The notes under the pieces: model-generated
What the model saw: the letters and a program-made list of their open reading frames with translations, nothing else
Database searches by the model: none
Told to the model about the DNA's origin: nothing
Origin: Castellaniella sp034675905
GTDB lineage: Bacteria; Pseudomonadota; Gammaproteobacteria; Burkholderiales; Burkholderiaceae_B
Direction of reading: 5' to 3'
Length of the DNA stretch: 64,000 nucleotides
NCBI RefSeq assembly: GCF_034675905.1
Contig: NZ_JAUCCV010000010.1
Location: 186,001-250,000, forward strand
Made by a program: the position numbers and the translations under genes
Shown: positions 51,603 to 60,901 of the stretch, piece after piece
Position numbering within the stretch: position 1 is the first letter of the stretch
How the letters are laid out: each line of letters starts with the position of its first letter

Positions 51603-52664
51603 CTAGTGGGGAAATGGCCAGATCCTCAGTTTCTCCTTGGCAATGCTCCACAGCCTGGCCAGGCCGTGCGGTTCTACGATCAGAAAAAACACGATTAAAA
51701 AGCCGAACACCATGTGTTCGATGTGCGCGGCGACGTCCACCGGGATGGACAGCCCCAAGGCATGCGGCACATTGGTCAACAGCACGGGGACCAGCACCAT
51801 GAAGGCGGCCCCGAAGAAACTGCCGATCACCGACCCCAGGCCGCCGATGATGATGATGAACAGCAGCTGCAAGGAACGGTTCAGGTCAAAGGCCAGGGGT
51901 TCCCAGGAGCCCAGGTGCACATAGGCCCACAGGGCGCCAGCCACGCCGATGATGAAGGAACTGACGGCAAAAGCAGTCAGCTTGGCGTAGACCGGACGGA
52001 TGCCGATGACGGCGGCGGCCACGTCCATGTCGCGGATGGCCATCCACTGCCGGCCGATCGCCCCACGCACCAGATTTTTGGTCAGCAAGCCGATCACCAC
52101 AACGAAACACAGCACAAACAGATATTTCTGGATGGGCGTGACCACCGGAAAACCGAAGAAATCCAGCGCCGGGACGGACACATTGCCGGACGTCGAGTAA
52201 TTGGTGAAATACGGGATGCGCAAAAAGGCCCAATCCATGAAGAACTGCGCCGCCAGGGTCGTGACGGCCAGGTACAGGCCGCGGATGCGCAGGCTGGGCA
52301 CGCCGAACAGCACGCCCGCCAGGGTGGCGAAAACCCCGCCCAGCAGAATCTGCACCACCAGCGGCAAGTCCAGGCGCACGCCGAAATTCCAGGCGGCATA
52401 CGCGCCCACGGCCATGAAGGCCCCCGAACCGATGGAAATCTGCCCGCAATAGCCCACCAGCACATTCAGGCCGATGGCCGCCAACGACAGGATCAGAAAC
52501 GGAATCAGAATGGCCTGCAGCCAGTATTCCGACGCCATGGCCGGCACGCCCACGAAGGCCGCGATCAACAGAATGCCGATGAACCAGCGGTCCTGGCGGA
52601 TCGGAAAGATCTGCTGATCCGCACGGTACGTGCTTTTGAACTGGCCGTTTTCACGATAAAACAT
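51603..52664 (-). CDS. Branched-chain-type ABC transporter permease (LivM)
   Basis: A 353-residue inner-membrane permease with about nine helices. The N-terminal MFYRENGQFKSTYRADQ is a feature I associate with this HAAT subgroup; later GLNVLVGYCGQISIGSGAFMAVGAYAAW and IIGGLGSVIGSFFGAAFM are LivM/RbsC-family segments. It lies between livH and the binding-protein gene in the same unit. Confidence 0.92.
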   Translation of the reverse strand: MFYRENGQFKSTYRADQQIFPIRQDRWFIGILLIAAFVGVPAMASEYWLQAILIPFLILSLAAIGLNVLVGYCGQISIGSGAFMAVGAYAAWNFGVRLDLPLVVQILLGGVFATLAGVLFGVPSLRIRGLYLAVTTLAAQFFMDWAFLRIPYFTNYSTSGNVSVPALDFFGFPVVTPIQKYLFVLCFVVVIGLLTKNLVRGAIGRQWMAIRDMDVAAAVIGIRPVYAKLTAFAVSSFIIGVAGALWAYVHLGSWEPLAFDLNRSLQLLFIIIIGGLGSVIGSFFGAAFMVLVPVLLTNVPHALGLSIPVDVAAHIEHMVFGFLIVFFLIVEPHGLARLWSIAKEKLRIWPFPH

Positions 52665-52696
52665 GGATGCGGACTCCCCCGTGACGTCTGAGCCGG

Positions 52697-53626
52697 TCAG
52701 ACGCGGTCAATGATTTTTTCGCCGAACAGCCCCTGCGGCCGAAACAGCAGGAACACCAAGGCCAGCATGTAGGCAAACCAGATCTCGATGCCGCCGCCCA
52801 CAAAGGGCCCCAGATAGACCTCGGACAGCTTTTCACCCACACCGATGATGAGCCCGCCCACAATGGCCCCCGGCACCGACGTCAGCCCGCCCAGGATCAC
52901 CACGGGCAAGGCGCGCAACGCCGCGGTGGACAGGGTGAACTGCACGCCGAACTTCGATCCCCAGACGATGCCCGTCACCAGGGCCACCAGCCCGGCGACG
53001 GTCCAGACCACGACCCAGATGCGGTTCAGGGGAATGCCCACCGACTGGGCGGCCTGGTGGTCGTCGGCCACGGCGCGCAAGGCCCGCCCTATCGTGGTGT
53101 ATTGGAAAAAGAAGGCCAGCACCGCCACCAGTACGGCGGCCACGACCGCAGCGGTCAGGTCTTCCAGGCTGACCAGTACGCCGCCTTCGAAGAAGGATTC
53201 CAGAATGAAGGCCGGATCCTTGGGCATGCCCACATTGATCGAATACACGGAACTGCCGAACAGGATCTGGCCGGCGCCATCCAGGAAATAACTGATGCCG
53301 ATCGTCGCCATCAGCAGCGTCGTGGCTTCCTGATTGACCAGATGGCGCAGCACCCAGCGTTCCACCAGCACGGCGATCAGCCACATGAACGCGGCGCTGA
53401 GCACGAAGGCCAGCAGATTCGACAGCCAGGGATAGCCGCCGCCCAGCCAGCCATCGATCCAACCCGACAGACGGGCCATGGCCAGTGCCGCGATCAGCAC
53501 CATGGCGCCTTGGGCGAAATTGAATACCCCGGAGGCCTTGAAGATCAGTACGAAACCCAGCGCCACCAAGGCATACAGCATGCCGCTCGTCAGCCCGCCG
53601 ATCACCGTTTCCAGAAAGAATCCCAT
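52697..53626 (-). CDS. Branched-chain-type ABC transporter permease (LivH)
   Basis: A 309-residue inner-membrane permease with about eight helices. Conserved LivH features are GLTSGMLYALVALGFVLIFKASGVFNFAQGAMVL at the start (cited as positions about 11-44), and ILGGLTSVPGAIVGGLIIGVGE near the C-terminus. It forms the channel with LivM. It begins nine bases after livG. Confidence 0.93.
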   Translation of the reverse strand: MGFFLETVIGGLTSGMLYALVALGFVLIFKASGVFNFAQGAMVLIAALAMARLSGWIDGWLGGGYPWLSNLLAFVLSAAFMWLIAVLVERWVLRHLVNQEATTLLMATIGISYFLDGAGQILFGSSVYSINVGMPKDPAFILESFFEGGVLVSLEDLTAAVVAAVLVAVLAFFFQYTTIGRALRAVADDHQAAQSVGIPLNRIWVVVWTVAGLVALVTGIVWGSKFGVQFTLSTAALRALPVVILGGLTSVPGAIVGGLIIGVGEKLSEVYLGPFVGGGIEIWFAYMLALVFLLFRPQGLFGEKIIDRV

Positions 53627-53635
53627 GTTGCCGCC

Positions 53636-54469
53636 TTAATGAGTGGTGCCCAGATAGGCGCGTATGACTTCCGGGTTGTCGCGAACCGCATCGGGCGTGC
53701 CATCGCCGATCTTGCGGCCATAGTCCAACACCACCACCCGGTCGGAGATATCCATGACCACGCCCATGTCATGCTCGATCAGCACGATGGTGGTGCCGAA
53801 TTCATCATTCACATCCAGGATGTAGCGGCTCATGTCCTGCTTTTCCTCGACGTTCATGCCGGCCATGGGCTCGTCCAGCAACAGGATGCGCGGTTCCATC
53901 GCCAGCGCCCGGCCCAGATCGACGCGTTTCTGCAGGCCATAGGGCAGCCGCCCCACCGGCGTCTTGCGCCAGGCCTGGATTTCCAGGAAATCGATGATGT
54001 TTTCCACAAACGCTCGGTGGGCGAGTTCCTCGCGCTCGGCCGACCCCAGGCGCAGCGCCTGGGCCAGCACGCCGCTCTTCATGCGCAGGTTGCGGCCCGT
54101 CATGATGTTGTCCAGCACGCTCATGCCTTTGAACAAGGCCAGATTCTGGAATGTGCGGGCAATGCCCATTTCGGCCGCCCGGCGCGGATTCATGCGGGCG
54201 AACTGCTGGTCCTGCAACAGGATGCGGCCTTCCTGGGGGGTGTAGACGCCATTGATGACGTTCAGCATGGAACTTTTCCCCGCCCCGTTGGGGCCGATGA
54301 TGGCGCGGATTTCATGTTCGCGCACATCAAAGGAAATATCGGTCAGCGCCTTGACACCGCCAAAGGACAGGGAAATATGCTGCAGGTCCAGGATGGCTGA
54401 CCCTATCCTGCCGGCGCGGCCCGTGTCGGCAGAAACATCGTGCGCCGCCTGGGTGGTCTGGCTGCTCAT
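53636..54469 (-). CDS. Branched-chain-type ABC transporter ATP-binding protein (LivG)
   Basis: A 277-residue ATPase of the LivG type. Walker A is IGPNGAGKSSMLNVI, the family's ARTFQNLALFKGMSVLDNIMTG follows, then LPYGLQKRVDLGRALAMEPRILLLDEPMAGM with the signature and Walker B. An N-terminal extension of about 25 residues is poorly conserved. Its start abuts the stop of the acyl-CoA ligase, so the two are surely co-transcribed. Confidence 0.93.
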   Translation of the reverse strand: MSSQTTQAAHDVSADTGRAGRIGSAILDLQHISLSFGGVKALTDISFDVREHEIRAIIGPNGAGKSSMLNVINGVYTPQEGRILLQDQQFARMNPRRAAEMGIARTFQNLALFKGMSVLDNIMTGRNLRMKSGVLAQALRLGSAEREELAHRAFVENIIDFLEIQAWRKTPVGRLPYGLQKRVDLGRALAMEPRILLLDEPMAGMNVEEKQDMSRYILDVNDEFGTTIVLIEHDMGVVMDISDRVVVLDYGRKIGDGTPDAVRDNPEVIRAYLGTTH

Positions 54470-56431
54470 TCAGGCTACCTTTTTCAGGGGTTCGGGCCGG
54501 CTGACGGCGGCTGTTTCGATGCGCAGATCGGCGGCGACCAGGCCGCTGCGCCCGTCTTCGAATTTGACTTCGGTTTCGATATGTTGATGGCTGCGATGAT
54601 CGAACAAAGCGTCCACCAGCACGGCGTATTTCTGCGCAATGAAGGCACGGCGCACTTTGCGGGTGCGGGTCAGTTCATCATCATCCGGATCCAATTCCTT
54701 GTGCAGGATCAGGAAGCGGACCACCTGGGACGCCGTCAGCTTCGGATCCTGCGCCAGATCGCGATTGACCTGCTCGACGCAATCGCGGATCAGGTCGTAG
54801 ACATCATCCTTGGACGCCAGGTCGGTATAGCCGGCATAGGGCAGGCCCCGGCGTTCCGCCCAGTTGCCCACGGCTTCCAGGTCGATGTTCACAAAGGCGC
54901 AGACCTCGTCGCGGTCTGCGCCGAACGCCACGGCTTCCTTGATGAAGGGAAAGAACTTAAGCTTGTTTTCGATGTACTTGGGCGCAAACAGGCTGCCGTC
55001 GGACAACTGGCCGACGTCCTTGGCGCGGTCGATGATTTTCAGCTGGCCATCGGCGTCCAGATAACCCGCATCCCCCGTGTGGTACCAGCCATCCGATGTA
55101 TAGGCTTCAGCGGTAGCCTGCGGGTTCTGGTAGTAGCCGGTGAACATGCCAGGGCTGCGCACCTGGATCTCCCCGGTATCTGCCACGCGGATATCCACGC
55201 CGGCGCAAGGCGGCCCGACCGTATCGTCACGTACCTGGCCATCGGCCTGCACACAGACGAAAACGGATGTTTCGGTCGAACCGTACAACTGCTTCAGATT
55301 GATGCCGATGGAGCGGTAGAACACGAACAGGTCCGGGCCGATGGCCTCGCCCGCCGTATAGGCCACCCGCACCCGGCTCATGCCCAGGGTATTGCGCAAT
55401 GGCCCGTAGACCAGGGCGTCGCCCAGCGCGTATTTCAGGCGGTCCCAGGCGCCGACCGAGCGATCGCCATCCAGGATGCGCACGCCGACGCGCTGCGCCA
55501 AGCCCATCGCCCGATGAAACAACCAGCGCTTGGGGCGGCCGGCGTCTTCCATGCGGATCATGACGTGGGTCAGCAGGCCTTCCAGCACCCTGGGCGGCGC
55601 AAAGTAATAGGTGGGGCCGATGTCGCGCATATCGATGGACACGGTATCGGGCGATTCCGGATGATTCACCGTGAAGCCGGTGGTCAGGAACTGCGTATAG
55701 GAAAACATGTTCTGGCCGATCCAGGCGGGCGGCAGATAGGCCAACACGTCTTCGCGGTCGCTCAGGTTTTCGAAGCGTTCGATCACCCGCGCCCGGTCGA
55801 TCAGGGCCTGGTGGCTGAGCACCACGCCCTTGGGTTTGCCGGTGGTGCCCGAGGTATAGAACATGGCGGCGGTATCGGCAGGAGCAATAGCGGCCATGCG
55901 GCTGTCAATTTCCTGCGGTTGCTGGCGGATACGATCATCCCCGCGCGCCAGCAAGGCATCCCAGGACAGCAAGCGGTCATCCTGATAATGGCGCAAGCCG
56001 CGCGGATCGTCGTAGACCAGCGCCCGCAACGCGGGGCAGCGGTCAGAGACTTCCAGCATCTTGTCCAGCTGTTCCTGGTCCTCGACCACGACGACGCCGA
56101 CCTGGGCGTCCTGCAGCACAAAGGCCATTTCCTCGGCCACGGCATCTTGATACAGCGGCACCGGGATGGCGCCCAGACACTGGGCCGCCATCATGGCCAT
56201 GTACAACCGGGGACGGTTTTCGCCGACGACAGCCACGTGCTCGCCGACGGCGACGCCCAGATCCGCCAGCCCGGCGGCGATGCGGCGGACTTCAGCCGCC
56301 ACCTGGCGCCAGCTGAGCGTCTGCCAGATGCCCAGATCTTTTTCCCGGATCGCGGGCCGCTGGCCGCGGACCTGCGCATGATGCATCAGCAAGGCGGGAA
56401 ATGTCACCGCCACGGCGGATTCCTGTACCAT
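54470..56431 (-). CDS. Long-chain acyl-CoA synthetase-like AMP-binding protein
   Basis: A 653-residue adenylate-forming ligase of the FAA1/long-chain type. The ATP loop is FYTSGTTGKPKGVVLSH near residue 190, with LPPAWIGQNMFSYTQFL, QLYGSTETSVFVC and GWYHTGDAGYLDADGQLKIIDRAKD. It is the first gene of the HAAT unit and is preceded by the divergent Crp/Fnr gene. Ligases of this kind next to HAAT transporters are recurrent in beta- and alphaproteobacteria. It may activate the imported acid, perhaps with the PaaK-like enzyme at the other end of the operon. Confidence 0.9.
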   Translation of the reverse strand: MVQESAVAVTFPALLMHHAQVRGQRPAIREKDLGIWQTLSWRQVAAEVRRIAAGLADLGVAVGEHVAVVGENRPRLYMAMMAAQCLGAIPVPLYQDAVAEEMAFVLQDAQVGVVVVEDQEQLDKMLEVSDRCPALRALVYDDPRGLRHYQDDRLLSWDALLARGDDRIRQQPQEIDSRMAAIAPADTAAMFYTSGTTGKPKGVVLSHQALIDRARVIERFENLSDREDVLAYLPPAWIGQNMFSYTQFLTTGFTVNHPESPDTVSIDMRDIGPTYYFAPPRVLEGLLTHVMIRMEDAGRPKRWLFHRAMGLAQRVGVRILDGDRSVGAWDRLKYALGDALVYGPLRNTLGMSRVRVAYTAGEAIGPDLFVFYRSIGINLKQLYGSTETSVFVCVQADGQVRDDTVGPPCAGVDIRVADTGEIQVRSPGMFTGYYQNPQATAEAYTSDGWYHTGDAGYLDADGQLKIIDRAKDVGQLSDGSLFAPKYIENKLKFFPFIKEAVAFGADRDEVCAFVNIDLEAVGNWAERRGLPYAGYTDLASKDDVYDLIRDCVEQVNRDLAQDPKLTASQVVRFLILHKELDPDDDELTRTRKVRRAFIAQKYAVLVDALFDHRSHQHIETEVKFEDGRSGLVAADLRIETAAVSRPEPLKKVA

Positions 56432-56534
56432 GATGTCTCCTTGGCCCGGCCACGCGCCATTGCGCGGGGCTGGTCAGTGCGCCTCTATCCGAGGCGTCAT
56501 GCATCCTAAGGTACAGGGCGCATCCACGCCGGAC

Positions 56535-56550
56535 TGTCGCACATATGACA
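56535..56550. promoter_or_regulatory. Inverted repeat TGTC-N8-GACA upstream of the Crp/Fnr gene
   Basis: A short symmetric site in the 146-base divergent gap between the ligase operon and the Crp/Fnr gene, 28 bases before the regulator ATG. Spacing (16 bases overall) is close to Crp/Fnr-family boxes, but only four bases per arm match. It may serve autoregulation or control of the ligase-HAAT operon. Confidence 0.28.
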
Positions 56551-56577
56551 TTCACACATGATCTAGGGTAATTCCCC

Positions 56578-57252
56578 ATGAACTTGTCACGGTCTCTGCA
56601 GACCCACGCGGCCTGGTTCGAATTGCTGGACGATGCCCAGCAGGCGCGGGTCATCCGGGACACCGCCGTGGCTCAGGTCGAAGCCGGCACCATCATCGAA
56701 CACAAGGGCGTCGTGGCCGGCGCCTGGATCGGCGTGCTGGACGGTCTGATCAAGGTCTCGGTGGGCAATGCCGAAGGCAAGCTCGCCTCGCTGACAGGGG
56801 TGCCGGCCGGCGGCTGGATCGGCGAAGGCTCTCTGCTGAAACGCGAGGCCCGCAAATACGACATCATCGCCCTGCGCCGCAGCGTCATCGCCCGATTGCG
56901 CGGCGACACCTTCGACTGGTTGCTGGACAACAGCATCCCCTTCAACCGCTTTCTGCTGCACCAGTTGAACGAACGGGTGGCCCAATTCATCGGCAAGGCG
57001 GAACACGACCGCCTGCTGGCCCCGGACGCTCGGGTCGCGCGCTGCCTGGCCGAGCTATTCAACCCGCTGCTGTATCCGGGCAATTCCACCCGGCTGGAAA
57101 TCACCCAGGAAGAAATCGGCTACCTGGCGCGGATATCGCGCCAACGCACCAATCAGGCCTTGCGCACCCTGGAAGCCGCCCGGCTGTTGAAAGTCGAATA
57201 CGGCGCCGTCCAGGTGCTGGACCTGGACGGCCTGGGACAGTACGGAATATAA
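56578..57252 (+). CDS. Crp/Fnr family transcriptional regulator
   Basis: A 224-residue regulator: a cyclic-nucleotide-type effector domain (about 20-130; GAWIGVLDGLIKVSV, PAGGWIGEGSLLKRE), a long dimer helix and a winged HTH (about 160-215; ITQEEIGYLARISRQRTNQALRTLE). No cysteine cluster is present at the N-terminus, so it is not an oxygen-sensing iron-sulfur FNR. The effector may be an acyl-CoA, nucleotide or other small ligand. The gene points away from the ligase-HAAT unit and converges on the second HAAT unit, placing it to control one or both. AGGG lies upstream of the ATG. Confidence 0.88.
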   Translation: MNLSRSLQTHAAWFELLDDAQQARVIRDTAVAQVEAGTIIEHKGVVAGAWIGVLDGLIKVSVGNAEGKLASLTGVPAGGWIGEGSLLKREARKYDIIALRRSVIARLRGDTFDWLLDNSIPFNRFLLHQLNERVAQFIGKAEHDRLLAPDARVARCLAELFNPLLYPGNSTRLEITQEEIGYLARISRQRTNQALRTLEAARLLKVEYGAVQVLDLDGLGQYGI

Positions 57253-57263
57253 ACAGGCGCCTG

Positions 57264-57983
57264 CTAGTGCCCGCCCAGATAGGCGGCGGCCACGGCAGGA
57301 TCGCTGCGCAAGCGGGCAGCCGGCCCTTCGACGGCGATCCGCCCGTTTTCCAGCACATAGCCGTAATCGGCCACAGCCAGCGCGGCGGCGGCGAATTGCT
57401 CGACCAGCAGCATGGTGACGCCTTCGCTCTTCAAGCGCGAAATAATGCGAAACACCTCGTCGACCAGAATGGGCGCCAACCCCATCGAGGGTTCGTCCAG
57501 CAAAACGACTTCGGGGTTGAGCATGACGGCGCGGGCCATGGCCAGCATCTGCTGTTCCCCGCCCGACAGCGTGCCCGCCAATTGGGTACGGCGCTCTTTC
57601 AGGCGCGGAAAGAGTTCCAACGCCCGATCCAGGTCATGTGCCACATCCCCTTTGGCCCGGCTGCCGGTCAAGCGCGGAAACGCCCCCAGCAACAGATTGT
57701 CCGTCACGTTCAGCGTCGGGAACACACGCCGCCCTTCCGGTGAATGCGCCAGGCCCAGGCGGGCGATCCGGTGGGATTCCAAACCCTGGATCTGACGCCC
57801 ATCCAGACTGATGGTGCCTGCCGTTGGCCGCAGCATGCCCGAGATCGCCTTCATGGTGGTGGTCTTGCCGGCTCCGTTCGAGCCGATCAGGGTCACAACC
57901 TTGCCGGCCGGCACTTCCAGGCTGACGCCGTGCAGCACTTTGACCTTGCCGTACCCGGCTTCCAGTTTTTCGATTTTCAGCAT
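57264..57983 (-). CDS. Branched-chain-type ABC transporter ATP-binding protein (LivF), second system
   Basis: A 239-residue LivF-type ATPase: Walker A IGSNGAGKTTTMKAI, HSPEGRRVFPTLNVTDNLLLGAF, signature LSGGEQQMLAMARAVM and Walker B VVLLDEPSMGLAPILV. Its start overlaps the end of the permease-ATPase fusion gene by seven bases. Length is standard for LivF, unlike the extended copy in the first system. Confidence 0.94.
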   Translation of the reverse strand: MLKIEKLEAGYGKVKVLHGVSLEVPAGKVVTLIGSNGAGKTTTMKAISGMLRPTAGTISLDGRQIQGLESHRIARLGLAHSPEGRRVFPTLNVTDNLLLGAFPRLTGSRAKGDVAHDLDRALELFPRLKERRTQLAGTLSGGEQQMLAMARAVMLNPEVVLLDEPSMGLAPILVDEVFRIISRLKSEGVTMLLVEQFAAAALAVADYGYVLENGRIAVEGPAARLRSDPAVAAAYLGGH

Positions 57984-59911
57984 GCTTGGGCTCCTGCCTG
58001 TTCGCCGCCCAGATAGGCTTCGATCACCCTGGGGTCAGCCTGCACGTCCTGCGGCAGGCCCTCTGCAATTTTCTGGCCGAAGTCCAGCACCGAGACCGCA
58101 TCGCAGATCCCCATCACCACGTCCATGTGATGCTCGATCAGGATGACGGTCAAGCCGCGTTCCTTGATCTTGCGCATGATGGCCAGCAGATCCTCGATGT
58201 CGGGCGCTGTCAGTCCTGCCGCCGGCTCATCCAGCAGCAACAGATGCGGGTCCAGGGCCAGCGCCCGGGCAATTTCCAGCAGACGCTGCTTGCCGTAAGG
58301 CAGGTTGCGGGCTTCTTCCTGAGCCAAGGATGCCAGTCCCACGAAATCCAGCAAGGCGTAGGCGCGCTCTCGGGCGGCCTGTTCTTCCCGGCGCCACAAG
58401 GGCAAGCGCAAGGCGATACTGCTCAGGCGGCTCTTGAAGGTGTGGTGCAAACCGACCAGGACGTTTTCCAGCGCCGTCATTTCTCCGAACAGCTGCACGT
58501 TCTGGAAGGTCCGGGCGACGCCGCGCGCCGCGATCTCGGACGAGGTCAGACCCGACAGGTCCTTGCCGGCGAACACCACCGACCCGGAGGTCGGCACATA
58601 GATGCCGGTCAGCACGTTCATCATCGTGCTCTTGCCCGAACCATTGGGACCGATCAGACCGTGGATGGTGCCTCGGCGCACTTCCAGATCGACCTCGTTC
58701 AGGGCCCGCAGGCCGCCGAACTGCATGATGGCCTGGCTGACTGAGAGCAGCACGCCATGCGAGGCGTCCGGATCCCGGCCCACCTGGGCCAGGCCTGCCG
58801 CCACCGATACCGGCGGCGGCGCGTCATGGCGATGGCGTCCCCAAAACTGGCTGATGAAACCGACGATGCCATCGGGCAGGTAGTAGACGACGAACAGGAT
58901 CATCAGCCCGAAGATCGTCAGACGCCAGTCGGTCATCTGCTCCAGGACCATCGAACCCACGGCCAGCACCAGTGCGCCGGCCACGGGCGCCGCCATCCGT
59001 TTCCAGGTCGCCCGGCCCCGCCGCACGGCCAGCGTCGCCCCGACGGTCACCAGCACCGCCAGACCGATGGCCAGCGGCCGGAACGTGGACACGTCATCCA
59101 GCATCTTGGGCAGCAAGACGATGATGGCCGCGCCCAGCAAGGCGCCGGAGCGAGTCTTGCGACCGCCCATGATGATGGCCAGCAGGAACAGCACCATCAG
59201 TTCGAACGTATAGGTATTGGGCGAAATGTACTGTTCGGAATAGGCGTGCAGCGCCCCCGACAGCCCCGCCAGCCCTGCGCTGATCACGAAAGCCACGACC
59301 TTGTAGCGATAGACGGACACCCCCATGCAATCGCAGGCGATCGGGCTGTCGCGCAAGGCCTCGAAGGCCCGTCCATAATGCGAACGCGCCACCCGCTCGG
59401 TAAACAGCACCGATAGCGCCAGCAGACCCAGCACCAGCCAGAAAAATTCCGGGCCGGTCAGCATGTGGTCGCCGATCATGGGTTTGTCCAGGCTGATCCC
59501 CATGGGGCCTGCCGTCAGGAAATCCATTTCGTTGATCAGAATCTGGATGATGGTGCCGAAAGCCAGCGTCACCATGGCCAGATAAGGCCCCGTCACCCGC
59601 AGGGACGGCAGCGCCAGGATCGCCCCGAACACTGAGGTCACGGCGATGGCGGCGGGAATCGTCAGCCAGAACGGCAGATTCAGATGCAGAATCAGCGCGC
59701 CCACCGTATAGGCGCCGATGCCGAACAGCCCGGCATGGCCCAGCGACACCTGGCCGGTGTAGCCCACGACGATATCCAGACCCAGCAGCAGGACGGCGTA
59801 GATCAGAATGGTTTCGATCAGATGCAGGTAATAGGGGTTGCTCACCGCCAGCGGCACTGCCGCCAGGACCGCCACCAATACTACGAACGACAGCAAAGAC
59901 TTCTTGTTCAT
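57977..59911 (-). CDS. LivM-LivG fusion: permease and ATPase in one chain
   Basis: A 644-residue protein. Residues 1-350 are a LivM-type permease (LLGLDIVVGYTGQVSLGHAGLFGIGAYTVGA region, about 42-72; IIMGGRKTRSGALLGAAIIV). Residues about 385-635 are a LivG ATPase with Walker A IGPNGSGKSTMMNVL near 420, ARTFQNVQLFGEMTALENVLVG, LPYGKQRLLEIARALALDPHLLLLDEPAAGL and the C-terminal VILIEHHMDVVMGICD. Fusion of these two subunits is known in some betaproteobacterial HAAT systems. It lies three bases after livH and overlaps livF. Confidence 0.93.
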   Translation of the reverse strand: MNKKSLLSFVVLVAVLAAVPLAVSNPYYLHLIETILIYAVLLLGLDIVVGYTGQVSLGHAGLFGIGAYTVGALILHLNLPFWLTIPAAIAVTSVFGAILALPSLRVTGPYLAMVTLAFGTIIQILINEMDFLTAGPMGISLDKPMIGDHMLTGPEFFWLVLGLLALSVLFTERVARSHYGRAFEALRDSPIACDCMGVSVYRYKVVAFVISAGLAGLSGALHAYSEQYISPNTYTFELMVLFLLAIIMGGRKTRSGALLGAAIIVLLPKMLDDVSTFRPLAIGLAVLVTVGATLAVRRGRATWKRMAAPVAGALVLAVGSMVLEQMTDWRLTIFGLMILFVVYYLPDGIVGFISQFWGRHRHDAPPPVSVAAGLAQVGRDPDASHGVLLSVSQAIMQFGGLRALNEVDLEVRRGTIHGLIGPNGSGKSTMMNVLTGIYVPTSGSVVFAGKDLSGLTSSEIAARGVARTFQNVQLFGEMTALENVLVGLHHTFKSRLSSIALRLPLWRREEQAARERAYALLDFVGLASLAQEEARNLPYGKQRLLEIARALALDPHLLLLDEPAAGLTAPDIEDLLAIMRKIKERGLTVILIEHHMDVVMGICDAVSVLDFGQKIAEGLPQDVQADPRVIEAYLGGEQAGAQAC

Positions 59912-59914
59912 GGA

Positions 59915-60790
59915 TCAGACCTTCTTGATGGCGGTTTTGCCAAACAGACCGGCCGGACGCACGGTCAGCACCAGCAGCAGCAGAATCAGGCCCGGCACAT
60001 CCTTGTAGCCGGTGGACAGATAGAAGCCCGTCATGGTCTCCATCACCCCCAGCAACAGGCCGCCGACGATGGCGCCCATGCCGCTGGTGAGCCCCCCGAC
60101 AATCGCCACCGCAAAGGCCTTCAGGCCCAGCACGGCGCCCATCGAAGCGCCGGTCAATGTCAACGGCGCCACCAGGACGCCGGCAAACGCTGCCGTCAAC
60201 GACGACAGCGCATAGGAAAACGTGATGACCAATTTGGTATTGATGCCCATCAGGCCCGCCGCATCCCGATCCCCGGATGTCGCGACCACGGCCTTGCCGT
60301 AGATAGAGCTGCGGTTGAACAGTTCAATGGCTCCCATGATCAACAGGGCGCCCGCCACCACCAGCAATTCCATGGGCAGGATGCGCGCACCCAGCACCGT
60401 GAACGGCGTCTCGGACACCGGTGAGGGGAAACGCAGCGCATCACGACCCCAGATGTTTTCCGCCATATTGCGAAAAATGATGCCCAGGGCGATCGTCGCC
60501 ATGATCCAGCCGAATTCGGACCGGGCCTCGATCGCCGGGCGCACCGCGACCCGTTCGACCACGGCACCCTGCAGCATCCCGAAAATACAAACCAGGGGGA
60601 TCATCAGCCAGTAGCTGATGCCGAACCCCACCAGGGTCAAGCCAACCAGCCCGCCCAGCATCAAGGCGTCGCCCTGGCCGAAGTTCAGGGTCTCGGAGGT
60701 GGCATACGTCAATTGGTACCCGAAGGCGATGACCGCATAGATCATGCCCAAAGCAATGCCGCTATAGGCAAGCTGCAGAAAAATCGTCAT
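59915..60790 (-). CDS. Branched-chain-type ABC transporter permease (LivH), second system
   Basis: A 291-residue permease with about eight helices. It starts MTIFLQLAYSGIALGMIYAVIAFGY and has the ETLNFGQGDALMLGGLVG and IVGGLTSGMGAIVGGLLLGVMET segments of LivH. The start at 60790 is chosen because the protein family begins there; an in-frame extension to 60835 is unlikely. It follows the binding-protein gene after 111 bases, a gap long enough for an mRNA-stabilising or attenuating hairpin, though none is obvious. Confidence 0.93.
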   Translation of the reverse strand: MTIFLQLAYSGIALGMIYAVIAFGYQLTYATSETLNFGQGDALMLGGLVGLTLVGFGISYWLMIPLVCIFGMLQGAVVERVAVRPAIEARSEFGWIMATIALGIIFRNMAENIWGRDALRFPSPVSETPFTVLGARILPMELLVVAGALLIMGAIELFNRSSIYGKAVVATSGDRDAAGLMGINTKLVITFSYALSSLTAAFAGVLVAPLTLTGASMGAVLGLKAFAVAIVGGLTSGMGAIVGGLLLGVMETMTGFYLSTGYKDVPGLILLLLVLTVRPAGLFGKTAIKKV

Positions 60791-60901
60791 GACACATTCC
60801 AGCAAAATGCGCCGTCCGGCGAGGTCTGGCCGCACCGACGGCGCTACAAAGCAGCTCCCCCGCCCTATCAGGCCGCGACGGGGGGCATCGATCAGGCAGG
60901 T

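Noticed and set aside
53057..54400. A 447-codon plus-strand frame across livH and livG
   Set aside because: It crosses the boundary of two real minus-strand genes and shows no domain.
54440..56509. A 689-codon open frame on the plus strand opposite the acyl-CoA ligase
   Set aside because: It mirrors a clear AMP-binding enzyme on the minus strand; its translation is His/Gln/Ala/Gly-rich without any motif, as expected of antisense frames in high-GC DNA.
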